DNA of 64,000 bases, taken from positions 3,906,001 to 3,970,000 of the forward strand of contig OZ220688.1 of assembly GCA_965116445.1 (NCBI GenBank), given 5' to 3'. The notes under the pieces were generated by a model. The model saw only the letters and a program-made list of their open reading frames with translations. It searched no databases and was not told the origin of the DNA. The position numbers were made by a program, and so were the translations under genes. Position 1 is the stretch's first letter. Each line of letters begins with the position of its first letter. The stretch comes from Multivorans sp965116445 (GTDB lineage Bacteria > Acidobacteriota > Thermoanaerobaculia > Multivoradales > Multivoraceae). Shown here in pieces: positions 1 through 8,005 of this stretch.

Positions 1-529
1 GAATGTGGAACGTCTTTGTCGCTACACCCAGGTCACCGCTGTAGCGGAAGCTGAGCCGCGTGTCGCCATCTTCGGACGTGCGTTCGACGACGAACAGCGC
101 GTCATTCAGCGCCGAACCGCGCTGCGAGCCCTGGAAGCCGAACGGATAGGGCTGGCCGGCCTCGCGCCTCCGCACCAGCTCCACCGGCTCGCCGCCGTTC
201 GGCCGGCGCAGCTCGAAGGACAGCAATTGAGCGCCGCGGTTCGTGAACTCGAGCGTCGCGTTGCCCGACTCCAACACCACGCGCTGCTCGGCGGCGGCCT
301 CTGCCCTTTCCACCACCGCGGGCGGCGAAGGAGTCGGCGCCGTCCCTCCACTCGAAACCGGAGGTGCCGAACTCGGCTGGGCCGAGGCTTCGCCGTCGAC
401 CGCCTGGCCGGTTTCGCGGATTGCAACCGGCGACTGCTCCACCGGCGGCGGCGGCGCGAAGAGAAACTGCCAGAGGAGCAGAACACCCAGGGAAAGGACG
501 GCCGCGAGTAGAAGTCGTCGGCTATCCAT
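1..529 (-). CDS. yidC: Membrane protein insertase YidC, N-terminal part (runs off the left edge)
   Basis: Only the first 176 codons are in the window. The protein opens with a short basic stretch and a membrane anchor (about residues 5-22, ending WQFLF), then a Pro/Ser/Ala-rich linker, then the start of the periplasmic beta domain (residues about 90-176, with a conserved-looking TLEFTNRGAQLLSFEL segment). This layout is that of Gram-negative YidC, which inserts proteins into the inner membrane with or without SecYEG. The start ATG overlaps the yidD stop (TGATG), which supports both the start and co-transcription with rpmH-rnpA-yidD. The conserved insertase core lies outside the window. Confidence 0.9.
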   Translation of the reverse strand, partial: MDSRRLLLAAVLSLGVLLLWQFLFAPPPPVEQSPVAIRETGQAVDGEASAQPSSAPPVSSGGTAPTPSPPAVVERAEAAAEQRVVLESGNATLEFTNRGAQLLSFELRRPNGGEPVELVRRREAGQPYPFGFQGSQRGSALNDALFVVERTSEDGDTRLSFRYSGDLGVATKTFHI

Positions 530-801
530 CAGCCGCGGCCCTCATCTCGATGGGCCGCCTGAAACCGCGCAAGAGCCAACCCTGCAGGCGGCAGATCGAT
601 GCCTCCGCGGCCGAGCGGCTGGCAGCGCAGAACGCGGCGGACCGTGAGCCAACTCCCCGCCAACAGGCCGTGGCTCCGCAGAGCGATCTGCCCGTACTCC
701 GAGCAGGTAGGGCTGAACCGGCAAGCGCGCGGCAGAAGCGGCGACAACCACCGCTTGTACCCGCGCAGCAGCGCGACGGCGGCCCGGACGGGGAGGTTCA
801 T
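529..801 (-). CDS. yidD: Membrane protein insertion efficiency factor YidD
   Basis: A 90-residue protein with the YidD signature: LLRGYKRWLSPLLPRACRF, then a Cys-containing SPTCSEYGQIAL motif, then RVLRCQPLGRGGIDL. YidD is a small amphipathic membrane-associated protein that aids YidC-dependent insertion. Its ATG overlaps the rnpA stop (ATGA) and its stop overlaps the yidC start, so the three genes are probably translationally coupled. Length is normal for the family. Confidence 0.93.
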   Translation of the reverse strand: MNLPVRAAVALLRGYKRWLSPLLPRACRFSPTCSEYGQIALRSHGLLAGSWLTVRRVLRCQPLGRGGIDLPPAGLALARFQAAHRDEGRG

Positions 802-1205
802 CGCCGCGACCCGCGGCGGGAGCGACCGGCCTTGCGCCGGGCTACCGCGCGAAACAGACGAGTCAACTCGCTGTAGAAACGGCTACGGTCGGTCGCGGCC
901 GCGGCGGTCTTCAGATGGACCACGACGTCCACCGCGGGCAGCAGATCCCGGCTGACCTGCTGACGGTAGTGCTCGCGCACGCGCCGGCGCAGCCGGTTGC
1001 GCACCACGGCACCGCCCACCCGCCGGCTGGCCGTTAGCCCGAGCCGCGGATGGCCGACGTCATTCGCCCGCACGTGAAACACCGCGATGTCGCCGTGCAG
1101 ACGACGGCCCCGGCGATAGACCCTGCGATAGTCGCGGCTCGACCGGATACGCTCGACTGCCGGTGCGACATCGGGGTCGCATCGCGGGCTGCTCGATCGG
1201 CCCAA
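798..1205 (-). CDS. rnpA: Ribonuclease P protein component
   Basis: The protein subunit of RNase P, which helps the catalytic RNA remove 5' leaders from pre-tRNAs. The family signature is clear: RSSRDYRRVYRRGRRLHGD near the N-terminus, then GLTASRRVGGAVVRNRLRRRVREHYR, the RNR box that binds RNA. I chose a TTG start 2 nt after the rpmH stop (about 135 aa, normal for the family); a CTG at 1211 or a start inside rpmH is also possible because no ATG or GTG is well placed. Downstream it overlaps yidD by ATGA. The neighbouring tRNA genes are natural substrates of the enzyme. Confidence 0.88.
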   Translation of the reverse strand: MGRSSSPRCDPDVAPAVERIRSSRDYRRVYRRGRRLHGDIAVFHVRANDVGHPRLGLTASRRVGGAVVRNRLRRRVREHYRQQVSRDLLPAVDVVVHLKTAAAATDRSRFYSELTRLFRAVARRKAGRSRRGSRR

Positions 1206-1207
1206 CG

Positions 1208-1342
1208 TCAGACCGTCAGGCGCTTGCGGCCCTTGCGGCGCCGGCGGGAGAGAATCGCCCGCCCATGCCGCGTCCGCATCCGGGAGCGGAAACCATGCTT
1301 CTTCTTGCGACGCCGGTTGTTCGGCTGGTATGTCCTCTTCAC
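1208..1342 (-). CDS. rpmH: 50S ribosomal protein L34
   Basis: A 44-codon ORF starting with GTG and reading KRTYQPNNRRRKKKHGFRSR, then an Arg/Lys-rich tail ending GRKRLTV. This is the universal L34 sequence, a small protein of the large ribosomal subunit. The start is preceded by a GGAAAGAA Shine-Dalgarno-like stretch. rnpA follows after 2 nt, the standard rpmH-rnpA arrangement near bacterial replication origins. Confidence 0.95.
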   Translation of the reverse strand: MKRTYQPNNRRRKKKHGFRSRMRTRHGRAILSRRRRKGRKRLTV

Positions 1343-1378
1343 GTTCTTTCCTTCCTAGGGTGCGGGTCGGTGGAGCAA

Positions 1379-1447
1379 TGGCGGAGAGGGTGGGATTCGA
1401 ACCCACGGACCGCTTGCACGGTCATAGGGGTTCTCGTGAGACCGCCC
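1379..1447 (-). pseudogene. Degenerate partial copy of tRNA-Ser(CGA)
   Basis: The first 46 positions (1379-1424) are identical to the 3' portion of the neighbouring tRNA-Ser gene (1464-1509), including the T arm and CCA end. Similarity continues more weakly through the anticodon arm to about 1447. The 5' acceptor and D arm are missing, and the anticodon loop no longer folds as a 7-nt loop. The copy lies 85 bp downstream of the intact gene on the same strand, so it looks like an incomplete tandem duplication that has decayed. A processed stable RNA from it is unlikely. Confidence 0.8.
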
Positions 1448-1463
1448 GGTCTCGTCCGATGGT

Positions 1464-1553
1464 TGGCGGAGAGGGTGGGATTCGAACCCACGGACCGCTT
1501 GCACGGTCAACGGTTTTCGAGACCGCCCCATTCGACCACTCTGGCACCTCTCC
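1464..1553 (-). tRNA. tRNA-Ser (anticodon CGA)
   Basis: A 90-nt class II tRNA with encoded CCA. The acceptor stem is GGAGAGG/CCTCTCC with G discriminator, followed by a D arm, an anticodon loop CT-CGA-AA (anticodon at 1519-1517), a long variable arm typical of Ser, and a GGTTCGAATCC T arm. It reads UCG codons. Confidence 0.95.
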
Positions 1554-1599
1554 TCGTTCGTCGCCCCTCCGGCGTATTCCGCCTTCTCCTGCCCCGGAA

Positions 1600-1689
<90 letters not shown>

Positions 1690-1690
1690 C

Positions 1691-2230
1691 CTACAAATTC
1701 GATCGCCCGCTCGACCGTAGACGCCGGAAGAACGAGCGCAACAATTCTGAGCTCTCCTCCGCCAGGACGCCGGAGCATACCGTGATTTGGTGATTCAGTC
1801 TCGGTTCACGGACGAGATCCCCGACCGAGCCGCAGTAGCCACCCTTCGGATCCCGCGCCCCGAACACGAGCCGGTCGATTCGGGCGTTGACCATGGCGCC
1901 GGCGCACATGGCGCAGGGCTCCAGGGTGACGTAGACCGAGCAACCCTCGAGCCGCCAGTCCTGCTGCCGCGCGGCAGCCTGGGCCAGCGCGATCATCTCG
2001 GCATGCGCCATCGGATCGCCCCAGGACTCCCTGCGGTTGTGGCCCCGACCGACGACCTCCTCATCCCGCACGACAACGGCGCCCACCGGGACCTCTCCGG
2101 CGGCTGCCGCGAGACGGGCCTCGTCGAGGGCCGACTCCATGGCCGTTCGATCGTCCACTCGGCGAGCAACCGTAGCAGCACCCACTCCGGCGTCGCGCCG
2201 CATCGACGACCCGCTGCGGGCTGTTACCAT
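1691..2230 (-). CDS. tadA: tRNA-specific adenosine deaminase (A34 to inosine)
   Basis: TadA deaminates A34 of tRNA-Arg(ACG) to inosine. The cytidine-deaminase zinc site is complete: HAE (in MAHAEMIAL, with the catalytic Glu) and PCAMC in TLEPCAMCAGAM. The C-terminal region keeps ARIDRLVFGARDPKGG and ends with a basic helix (LLRSFFRRLR). I kept the ATG at 2230, which has a purine-rich stretch upstream; GTG 2158, a few residues before the conserved MESALDEA helix, would give a more usual length. It is divergent from the SRP RNA gene and precedes two tRNA-Ser genes. Confidence 0.92.
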   Translation of the reverse strand: MVTARSGSSMRRDAGVGAATVARRVDDRTAMESALDEARLAAAAGEVPVGAVVVRDEEVVGRGHNRRESWGDPMAHAEMIALAQAAARQQDWRLEGCSVYVTLEPCAMCAGAMVNARIDRLVFGARDPKGGYCGSVGDLVREPRLNHQITVCSGVLAEESSELLRSFFRRLRSSGRSNL

Positions 2231-2278
2231 CCGGTTCGATCCTCGCCTCCACGCCGTGGCGCGGGTCGAGAGGTGACC

Positions 2279-2384
2279 GAAGGGTTCGGGCCCTGTGTAT
2301 CGACCGGCCCCGAACCTCGTCAGGCCCGGAAGGGAGCAGCGATAGGGTGTTCGTTTCGAGGGCGCAGTTCAGCCGGAACCCTTC
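2279..2384 (+). ncRNA. ffs: Signal recognition particle RNA, small bacterial (4.5S) type
   Basis: The hallmark apical region of bacterial SRP RNA, GTCAGGCCCGGAAGGGAGCAG split by the GGAA tetraloop, lies at about 2319-2340. It carries the Ffh-binding symmetric and asymmetric loops. The ends pair as GAAGGGTTC (2279 on) with GAACCCTTC (to 2384), giving a single rod of about 106 nt without an Alu domain. The position between tadA and dnaX is common. Exact ends are estimated from the terminal helix. Confidence 0.92.
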
Positions 2385-2493
2385 AGTGACTTCTCTGTCC
2401 CGGTCGGCGATGAGGCCGTCAAGATCGACCGACGCGGTCCCGGCGCCGGCGCGATCCGTCGCGCGACTCCTCCTCCGGGCTGGCAGGTAGGCC

Positions 2494-4257
2494 ATGGCGT
2501 ACCAGGCGCTGGCGCGCAAGTGGCGCCCCCAGACGTTCGCCGACCTGGTCGGGCAGGAGGCGATCGTGACCGCGCTGGGGAACGCGCTGCGCGAGGGGCG
2601 AATCGCCCAGGCCTACCTGTTCTCGGGCATACGTGGCGTCGGCAAGACGACCGCCGCGCGCATCCTCGCCAAGGCCCTGAACTGCGTCGGAGAAAACGGT
2701 TCCACCACCGGCCCGGTCGCCGACCCCTGCGACAAGTGCCTCGTCTGCCAGGAAATCAGGCAGGGCGGAGACCTCGACGTACTGGAGATCGACGCCGCCA
2801 CCTACTCCAAGGTCGAACAGGTTCGCGATCTCACCGAGAGCCTCAAGTACGGCCCCGCCCGGGACCGCTACAAGGTCGTCGTACTCGACGAGATCCACCG
2901 GCTGTCCAGACAGGCCTTCGACGCTCTGCTGAAGATCGTCGAGGAGCCGCCCGCGCACCTCACCTTCGTCTTCGCGACCACCGAAATCGAGATCGTGCCG
3001 GCGACGATCCTGTCCCGCTGCCAGGAGTTCCACTTCCGCCGCGTGCCCGCCAACCCGATGGTTGCCCACCTGACGAGGATCTGCGAGGAGGAGAAGATCG
3101 AGGCCAGCCGGGCAACCCTGCGCCTGATCGCGCGCGCCTCGGAAGGCAGCATGCGCGATGCGGTGGCGCTACTCGATCAACTCGCCACCTTCGGCGGCGG
3201 CAAGCTCGCCGACGAGGATGTCGGCCGGTTGCTCGGAGGCATCGACGCCGTGCTCCTGTCCAGCCTCCTCGAGGCCATCCTCGCCGGCGAGGGCGCGCGC
3301 GTGTCGCAGACGATCCGGTCCATCGAGGACGACGGCACCGACCCGCGGCAGGTCTTCACCCACTTCCTCGGGTTCCTGCGCAGCGCCCTGCATCTGGCGC
3401 AGGGTCTCGACCCGGAGCAACTCGACCTGCCCGCCGAGGCCGCGACCGGACTCGAGCGGGTCGCGGCCGGCGCGGGCTACGAGAACCTGCTTCGGCTCCT
3501 GCACCTGTTGCTCAGCAGTGAGACCGTCGTGAGGCGCGCCGACGCCCCCGGCCTCGCACTCGAGGTCGCCCTGCTCCGCGCGGCCGAACTGCCGCGGCTG
3601 GTGCGGATCGAGCAGCTTGGAGCCGCTCTGCCAAACCCTCCCCACGCCGGCGCACCGCCACCGCAGCGCACGTCCTCCGCACCGGCGGACCCCGAACCAG
3701 GCCCGGATGGCGCCGTCCGCGCCACCCGCGAGACAGGCCGGACGCCCGTCGACGAGCGCACGGACGCCACCCCCGCGGTTGCCGGCCCCGGCGTCGGGTC
3801 GGACGCGGCCGGCGAGATCAGCCAGTTCCTCGCTTCGAACCATCCTTCGCTGGCCGGCCTGCTCGACTTCCACAAGGCCCACTTCGCCGTTCAGGGCAGC
3901 ACGCTCGTCGTCACGGCCGTACCGGCGCTCGATGACGCGCTACGCGACGAGGCGAAGGCCGGCCAACTGAAGGCCGCCGCACGCGCGGTCCTGGGGCCCG
4001 GGGCCGCCTGGAAGACGACCCCCGCCACGCCGCGGCCGCCAGAAGGCGACTCCGAGCCCGCGGCCGGCCCCGCAGCCTCCACGCCGGCGCCGCCGCGGAG
4101 AAACGCGCCCGCCGGCCAGCCAGCGCGGCCGCCAGCCAGCCGCACGCCCCCGCCGGGCGCCGAAGGCCGCACCGCCGCCGAGGAGGATCCGACCGTGCGC
4201 GCCGTGCTCGATATCTTCGGCGGCCGCGTGGTCGACGTCAGACCCCGAACCCACTGA
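2494..4257 (+). CDS. dnaX: DNA polymerase III subunit gamma/tau
   Basis: This is the clamp-loader ATPase of the replicative polymerase (587 aa). The AAA+ core is complete: Walker A GIRGVGKTT at about 45-53, a four-Cys zinc module (CVGENG...CDKCLVCQE), Walker B LDEIHRLS at about 128, and the sensor/Arg-finger segment ATTEIEIVPATILSRCQEF at about 164-182. Domain III follows, then a Pro/Ala-rich linker (about 370-440 and 490-560) and a tau-like C-terminal domain. No obvious A-run frameshift site was seen, so a separate gamma form is not evident. It is the first gene of dnaX-ybaB-recR, starting 110 bp after the SRP RNA. Confidence 0.95.
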   Translation: MAYQALARKWRPQTFADLVGQEAIVTALGNALREGRIAQAYLFSGIRGVGKTTAARILAKALNCVGENGSTTGPVADPCDKCLVCQEIRQGGDLDVLEIDAATYSKVEQVRDLTESLKYGPARDRYKVVVLDEIHRLSRQAFDALLKIVEEPPAHLTFVFATTEIEIVPATILSRCQEFHFRRVPANPMVAHLTRICEEEKIEASRATLRLIARASEGSMRDAVALLDQLATFGGGKLADEDVGRLLGGIDAVLLSSLLEAILAGEGARVSQTIRSIEDDGTDPRQVFTHFLGFLRSALHLAQGLDPEQLDLPAEAATGLERVAAGAGYENLLRLLHLLLSSETVVRRADAPGLALEVALLRAAELPRLVRIEQLGAALPNPPHAGAPPPQRTSSAPADPEPGPDGAVRATRETGRTPVDERTDATPAVAGPGVGSDAAGEISQFLASNHPSLAGLLDFHKAHFAVQGSTLVVTAVPALDDALRDEAKAGQLKAAARAVLGPGAAWKTTPATPRPPEGDSEPAAGPAASTPAPPRRNAPAGQPARPPASRTPPPGAEGRTAAEEDPTVRAVLDIFGGRVVDVRPRTH

Positions 4258-4294
4258 CTGCTCTCGAGCTCAACACCCGACAGGAACAACCACG

Positions 4295-4588
4295 ATGAAC
4301 ATTCAGAAGCTGATGCGACAGGCCCAGGAAATGCAGCAGCAGATGCAGCGTGATCTGGCCACGGCCGAGTTCACCGCCAGCGTCGGCGGCGGCATGGTCG
4401 AGGTGCGCATGAACGGCGAAAAGGAGGTGCTCGCCGTTCGCATCGATCCCGAAATGCTCGACCCCGAGGACACGGACATGGTCCAGGACCTCGTGCAGGC
4501 CGCCGTGAACGAAGCCGGACGCAAGGTCAACGAGTACGTCGGCCAACGCCTCGGCGGCATGGCCGCCGGGATCCCCGGTCTGACCTGA
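4295..4588 (+). CDS. ybaB: YbaB/EbfC family nucleoid-associated protein
   Basis: A 97-residue protein beginning MNIQKLMRQAQEMQQQMQRDL, followed by a beta sheet segment (VEVRMNGEKEVLAVRIDPEML) and a C-terminal helix. This is the EbfC fold, a dimeric DNA-binding protein thought to organise the nucleoid. It sits between dnaX and recR, its standard place, and its TGA shares a base with the recR ATG (TGATG). Confidence 0.94.
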   Translation: MNIQKLMRQAQEMQQQMQRDLATAEFTASVGGGMVEVRMNGEKEVLAVRIDPEMLDPEDTDMVQDLVQAAVNEAGRKVNEYVGQRLGGMAAGIPGLT

Positions 4589-5175
4589 TGGCGGCAGATC
4601 CTCTGTCCAGCCTGGTAGAGGAGCTCTCGCGCCTGCCGGGTATCGGCCCGAAGACCGCCCGGCGACTGGCCCACCACCTTCTCCGCGTCGACCGGACACG
4701 GGCGGAAGCGCTTGCCAAGGCGGTCATCGACGTCAAGGACCGCATGATCCACTGCTCCACCTGCCATCAGATCACCGCAGTGGATCCCTGTTCGATCTGC
4801 AGCGACCCGGAGCGCGACCAGTCCAAGCTCTGCGTCGTCGAGGAGCCGTTCAACATCGAACCGATCGAGCGCACCGGTGAGTTTCGGGGCATCTACCACG
4901 CCCTGCTGGGCTCCCTCTCGCCCCAACGCGGCGTCGGGCCCGACGAACTGACCGTCGCCTCCCTCCTCGACCGGCTCGACGGCGTCGAGGAGGCGATTCT
5001 CGCGATGAACCCGAACGTCGAAGGCGAAGCCACCGCCCTCTACCTCGCCGGCCTCCTGGGCAAACGCGGCGTACGCGTCACCCGACTGGCCTTCGGCCTC
5101 CCCGTCGGCGGCGACATCGACTACGCCGACCAGGTCACCCTCGCCCGGTCGTTGGCCGGCCGCCGCTCCCTGTAG
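4588..5175 (+). CDS. recR: Recombination protein RecR
   Basis: RecR (195 aa) works with RecO (and RecF where present) to load RecA at ssDNA gaps. Domains in order: helix-hairpin-helix LPGIGPKTARRLA (about 12-24), zinc finger CSTCHQ...PCSIC (about 53-68), TOPRIM domain with LCVVEEP and GIYHALLGSLSPQRGVGPDEL, and a C-terminal segment (LAFGLPVGGDIDYADQVTL) that closes the tetrameric ring. Translationally coupled to ybaB. Confidence 0.95.
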   Translation: MAADPLSSLVEELSRLPGIGPKTARRLAHHLLRVDRTRAEALAKAVIDVKDRMIHCSTCHQITAVDPCSICSDPERDQSKLCVVEEPFNIEPIERTGEFRGIYHALLGSLSPQRGVGPDELTVASLLDRLDGVEEAILAMNPNVEGEATALYLAGLLGKRGVRVTRLAFGLPVGGDIDYADQVTLARSLAGRRSL

Positions 5176-5208
5176 CCCGTCACCTGCTTGGCGTTGCGCG
5201 GCACCCGA

Positions 5209-5347
5209 CTGGTGGAGGACGCACCCGCCCGTCTTGGGTTCACCTCTCCCACTGGGTGCGCCGGCCTTCTGCAGCACGGCCCCCGGAGCGGAATGGGGGC
5301 GGGTGACCCGGTGCTCAGGCCTGCCGGCCTTCTGGCCGGCATCCGGA
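5209..5347 (+). repeat. Intergenic repeat fragments between recR and the aminotransferase
   Basis: The 294-bp gap 5176-5469 holds no convincing gene. It carries three repeat pieces found elsewhere in the window: 5209-5241 (GGAGGACGC...CCGCCCGTCTTGGGTTCA, related to the pair that flanks ruvB), 5251-5271 (ACTGGGTGCGCCGGCCTTCT) and 5321-5347 (GCCGGCCTTCTGGCCGGCATC), the last two being cores of the nested-palindrome family. The rest is G-rich and unremarkable. Confidence 0.65.
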
Positions 5348-5469
5348 TCTTCTGACGGGCTCACGGGATGGGGGACGGTGCTGGGCTGAGGGCAGGGCCC
5401 GACAGCGGATAGCGGGTCAGGCTTCCGGCAAGGGGAAGAGGGAAGGGACGCTAGCCTTCGACGGTCTGT

Positions 5470-6780
5470 ATGGTCTCTCCTGGTTCACACCGACTCGACC
5501 GTGGCGATCAGCTTCCGCGAATGCGGACCTTGCCTCCGGGGCCACGTGCGCGGAAGGCAGCCGAACGGCTGGACGCGGCCGAGGCGCCTGGGATCAACAC
5601 CCTGATCGGCGGGGCCACGGCGATGCTGTGGGAGGAGGCACTAGGCAGCAATGTGCTTGATATCGACGGCAATCGCTATCTCGACCTGACGGCAGGCTTC
5701 GGGGTCGCGGCGGTTGGTCACCGGCACCCTGGCGTCGTGTCGGCGGTCAAGCGGCAGGCGGATCGCCTACTCCACGGGCTCGGCGACGTCTATGCCCATC
5801 CGGCTCGCCTTGAACTGAGTGAGCGCCTGGGTTCCCTGGCGCCTCTTCGCGAGCCCCGCGTCTACTTCGCCGCCTCGGGAGCCGACGCGGTGGAGATCGC
5901 TCTCAAGACGGGACATCTCTACAGCGGTCGTCCCGGAATCCTCACCTTCACGCCGGCCTACCACGGCACAACGCTGGGGGCCCTCCAGGGCACCTCGAGG
6001 CCGGCTTTTCGGACTCCCTTCACCGAGCCGCTGGAGAACCAGGTTCATCGTCTGCCCCATGGCGCCAGGCTTGAAGAGATACAGCACCTGCTGGAACAGC
6101 AGCCGTCGATCGGAACCTGTCTGGTCGAGCCGGTGATCGGCCGCGAGGCGACCCGATGGCCGCCTCCGGGCTGGCTGGCCGGATTGGCCGCGACATGCCG
6201 CGAGCACAACGTGGTGCTGGCGGTTGACGAGATCTTCACCGCCTTCGGCCGCTGCGGCGAGTGGTTCCTGAGCGAAGAGGCGGGCATCGAGCCCGATCTC
6301 ATCTGCTGCGGCAAGGCCCTCGGCGGCGGTCTCCCGATCGCCGCCGTGCTCGGAGAGAAGGAGGTCATGGCCTCCTGGCAAACAGACGGCGAGGCCCGCC
6401 ACACCGCGACCTTCGTCGCCCACCCCCTCGCCTGCTCTGCCGCTCTCGCGACCCTCGAGGCGATCGGGAGTGAAGGCCTGATCGAGCGTTCCCAGCGAAT
6501 GGGCCGCCGCTTCGCCCATCGCGTCGAACCGCTCGAGCAGCACCCCGGCGTCGTCGACGTCCGCGGCACGGCACTGTTGTGGGGCGTGGAACTCAACGCG
6601 CCCGAACGCGCGTTCCGCCTCTCCCGGCACCTCCTCGAGCGCGGCCTGATCGCCCTGACCGGCGGCGCCTCCGGCACGGTGCTGCAGATCGCACCGCCCC
6701 TGGTCGTCACCGAGCGCCAACTGGACTTCGCGGCGGACTCCCTCATCCAGGCTGTTTCCTCGATGGCTCCTGATCCCTAG
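5470..6780 (+). CDS. Class III (fold type I) PLP-dependent aminotransferase
   Basis: A 436-residue omega-aminotransferase of the acetylornithine/4-aminobutyrate/diaminobutyrate group. Visible landmarks are YLDLTAGFGVAAVGHRHP near the N-terminus, the PLP phosphate-binding ASGADAVEIALK, AYHGTTLGAL, the LAVDEIFTAFGRCGEWF segment with the cofactor Asp, and CGKALGGGLPIAAVLG with the Schiff-base Lys. Substrate cannot be fixed from sequence; an amino-acid degrading 4-aminobutyrate-like role is plausible. The start is uncertain (ATG 5470 or 5521). It is not in an obvious operon; the next gene runs toward it from the right. Confidence 0.85.
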   Translation: MVSPGSHRLDRGDQLPRMRTLPPGPRARKAAERLDAAEAPGINTLIGGATAMLWEEALGSNVLDIDGNRYLDLTAGFGVAAVGHRHPGVVSAVKRQADRLLHGLGDVYAHPARLELSERLGSLAPLREPRVYFAASGADAVEIALKTGHLYSGRPGILTFTPAYHGTTLGALQGTSRPAFRTPFTEPLENQVHRLPHGARLEEIQHLLEQQPSIGTCLVEPVIGREATRWPPPGWLAGLAATCREHNVVLAVDEIFTAFGRCGEWFLSEEAGIEPDLICCGKALGGGLPIAAVLGEKEVMASWQTDGEARHTATFVAHPLACSAALATLEAIGSEGLIERSQRMGRRFAHRVEPLEQHPGVVDVRGTALLWGVELNAPERAFRLSRHLLERGLIALTGGASGTVLQIAPPLVVTERQLDFAADSLIQAVSSMAPDP

Positions 6781-6793
6781 CTGCGTCCGACGC

Positions 6794-8005
6794 TTACGCG
6801 TTCGCGATGCGGTCGCAGATGCGGTCCAGCGCCGACTCGTCGAGGTAGGGGTGCATCGGCAGGCTGACGACGCGGTCGGCAAGGCTCTCGCTGGCCGGCA
6901 GTGATCCCGGACCGCGGCCGTACGGCTCGTACGCGGGCTGCAGGTGCATCGGACGCGGGTAGTAGACCGCGGTCGGAATCCCGGCGCGGTCGAGATGGCC
7001 GCGCAGCGCATCCCGGGTAGATGCCGACGGCCTTCCATCCCGGTCGTCCACGCGCAGCGTGTACTGGGCCCAGCTCGACTCCACCCCGGCGCCGCACACC
7101 GGCGCCGCGACGCGCCAGCGCGCGCTCATCGACTTCGACGCGGCCTCCAGTCTTTCCGTATAGCCCGCAGCCACCGCGCGTCGAGCCGCGAGCTCCTGCT
7201 CGAAGATCGTGAGCTTGGCCAGCAGCACCGCCGCCTGCAGCGTGTCCAGCCGCCCGTTCATCCCCAGGCGCACGATGTCGTAGCGGTCGGCGCTCTGGCC
7301 GTGCTCCCGGATCGAGCGGACCACCTCCAGGATCGCGGGTTCCGTGCCGAGGACCGCGCCGCCGTCGCCGTAGCCGCCAAGCGGCTTGGCTGGGTAGAAG
7401 CTCGTCGTCGTCAGCTTTGCCAGCGATCCAACGGGCACGCCCCCGAGGCGCGCACCGAAGCTCTGGGCGGCATCCGAGATCACCTCGAGGTCCCTTGCCG
7501 CCGCCCATTCACCGAGCGGATGCTCGGGCATCGGCTGGCCGAACAGATCGACGGTGATCACGGCCCTGGGAACAGCGCTTCCGCTGCGCATCAGCCGGTC
7601 GAACTCCTGATCGAGCGAATCGAGGTCGAGCAGAAAGTCATCCTCGCGCACGTCGACGAACACCGGCACGGCGCCCGCCAACAGGACGACCTCGGCAGTC
7701 GCCGTGAATGTGAAGGAGGGCACGAACACCGCCTCGGGCCGACCCTCCCCGCGCCCTATGTCCAGCGCGAGCAGGGCGATCAGGAGCGCGTCCGATCCGC
7801 TCGACACGGCGACGGCGGACGCGCCGCCCAGCCGCCCCAGTTCCGCCTCCAGCTCCTCGATTTCAGGACCCATCACGTAGCGGCCGTGGTCGAGGACGGT
7901 AGCGATCCGTCGATCGATTGCCGGTCGCAACCGCCGCGACTGAGCCGCCAGGTCAACGAACGGAATCCGCTTCTCCCGGGCGGAGGGCACCTTGCGGTTC
8001 GTCAT
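6794..8005 (-). CDS. DegT/DnrJ/EryC1/StrS family sugar aminotransferase
   Basis: A 403-residue PLP enzyme of the family that aminates keto-sugars on nucleotide carriers. It begins RIPFVDLAAQSRRLRPAIDRR and has GRYVMGPEIEELEAEL, the cofactor segment SSGSDALLIALLAL, VDLFGQP, DAAQSFGA, and the Lys-containing TSFYPAKPLGGYGDGGA. The C-terminal substrate region contains LGMNGRLDTLQAAVL. The ATG overlaps the mutY stop (ATGA), which decides the start. Possible products are amino sugars for surface polysaccharide; no dedicated pathway genes are adjacent. Confidence 0.9.
   Translation of the reverse strand: MTNRKVPSAREKRIPFVDLAAQSRRLRPAIDRRIATVLDHGRYVMGPEIEELEAELGRLGGASAVAVSSGSDALLIALLALDIGRGEGRPEAVFVPSFTFTATAEVVLLAGAVPVFVDVREDDFLLDLDSLDQEFDRLMRSGSAVPRAVITVDLFGQPMPEHPLGEWAAARDLEVISDAAQSFGARLGGVPVGSLAKLTTTSFYPAKPLGGYGDGGAVLGTEPAILEVVRSIREHGQSADRYDIVRLGMNGRLDTLQAAVLLAKLTIFEQELAARRAVAAGYTERLEAASKSMSARWRVAAPVCGAGVESSWAQYTLRVDDRDGRPSASTRDALRGHLDRAGIPTAVYYPRPMHLQPAYEPYGRGPGSLPASESLADRVVSLPMHPYLDESALDRICDRIANA

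Noticed and set aside
798..1406. rnpA starting far upstream, giving a 202-aa protein
   Set aside because: The extra N-terminus would overlap the whole of rpmH in another frame and has no similarity to RnpA; a start just after the rpmH stop gives the normal size.
1379..1447. A third functional tRNA-Ser gene
   Set aside because: The 5' acceptor strand and D arm are missing and the anticodon loop is not closed properly, so it cannot form a tRNA.
3600..4250. Programmed frameshift producing a short gamma form in dnaX
   Set aside because: No slippery A-run or adjacent hairpin with a ribosome-binding-like stimulator was seen in the GC-rich tail.
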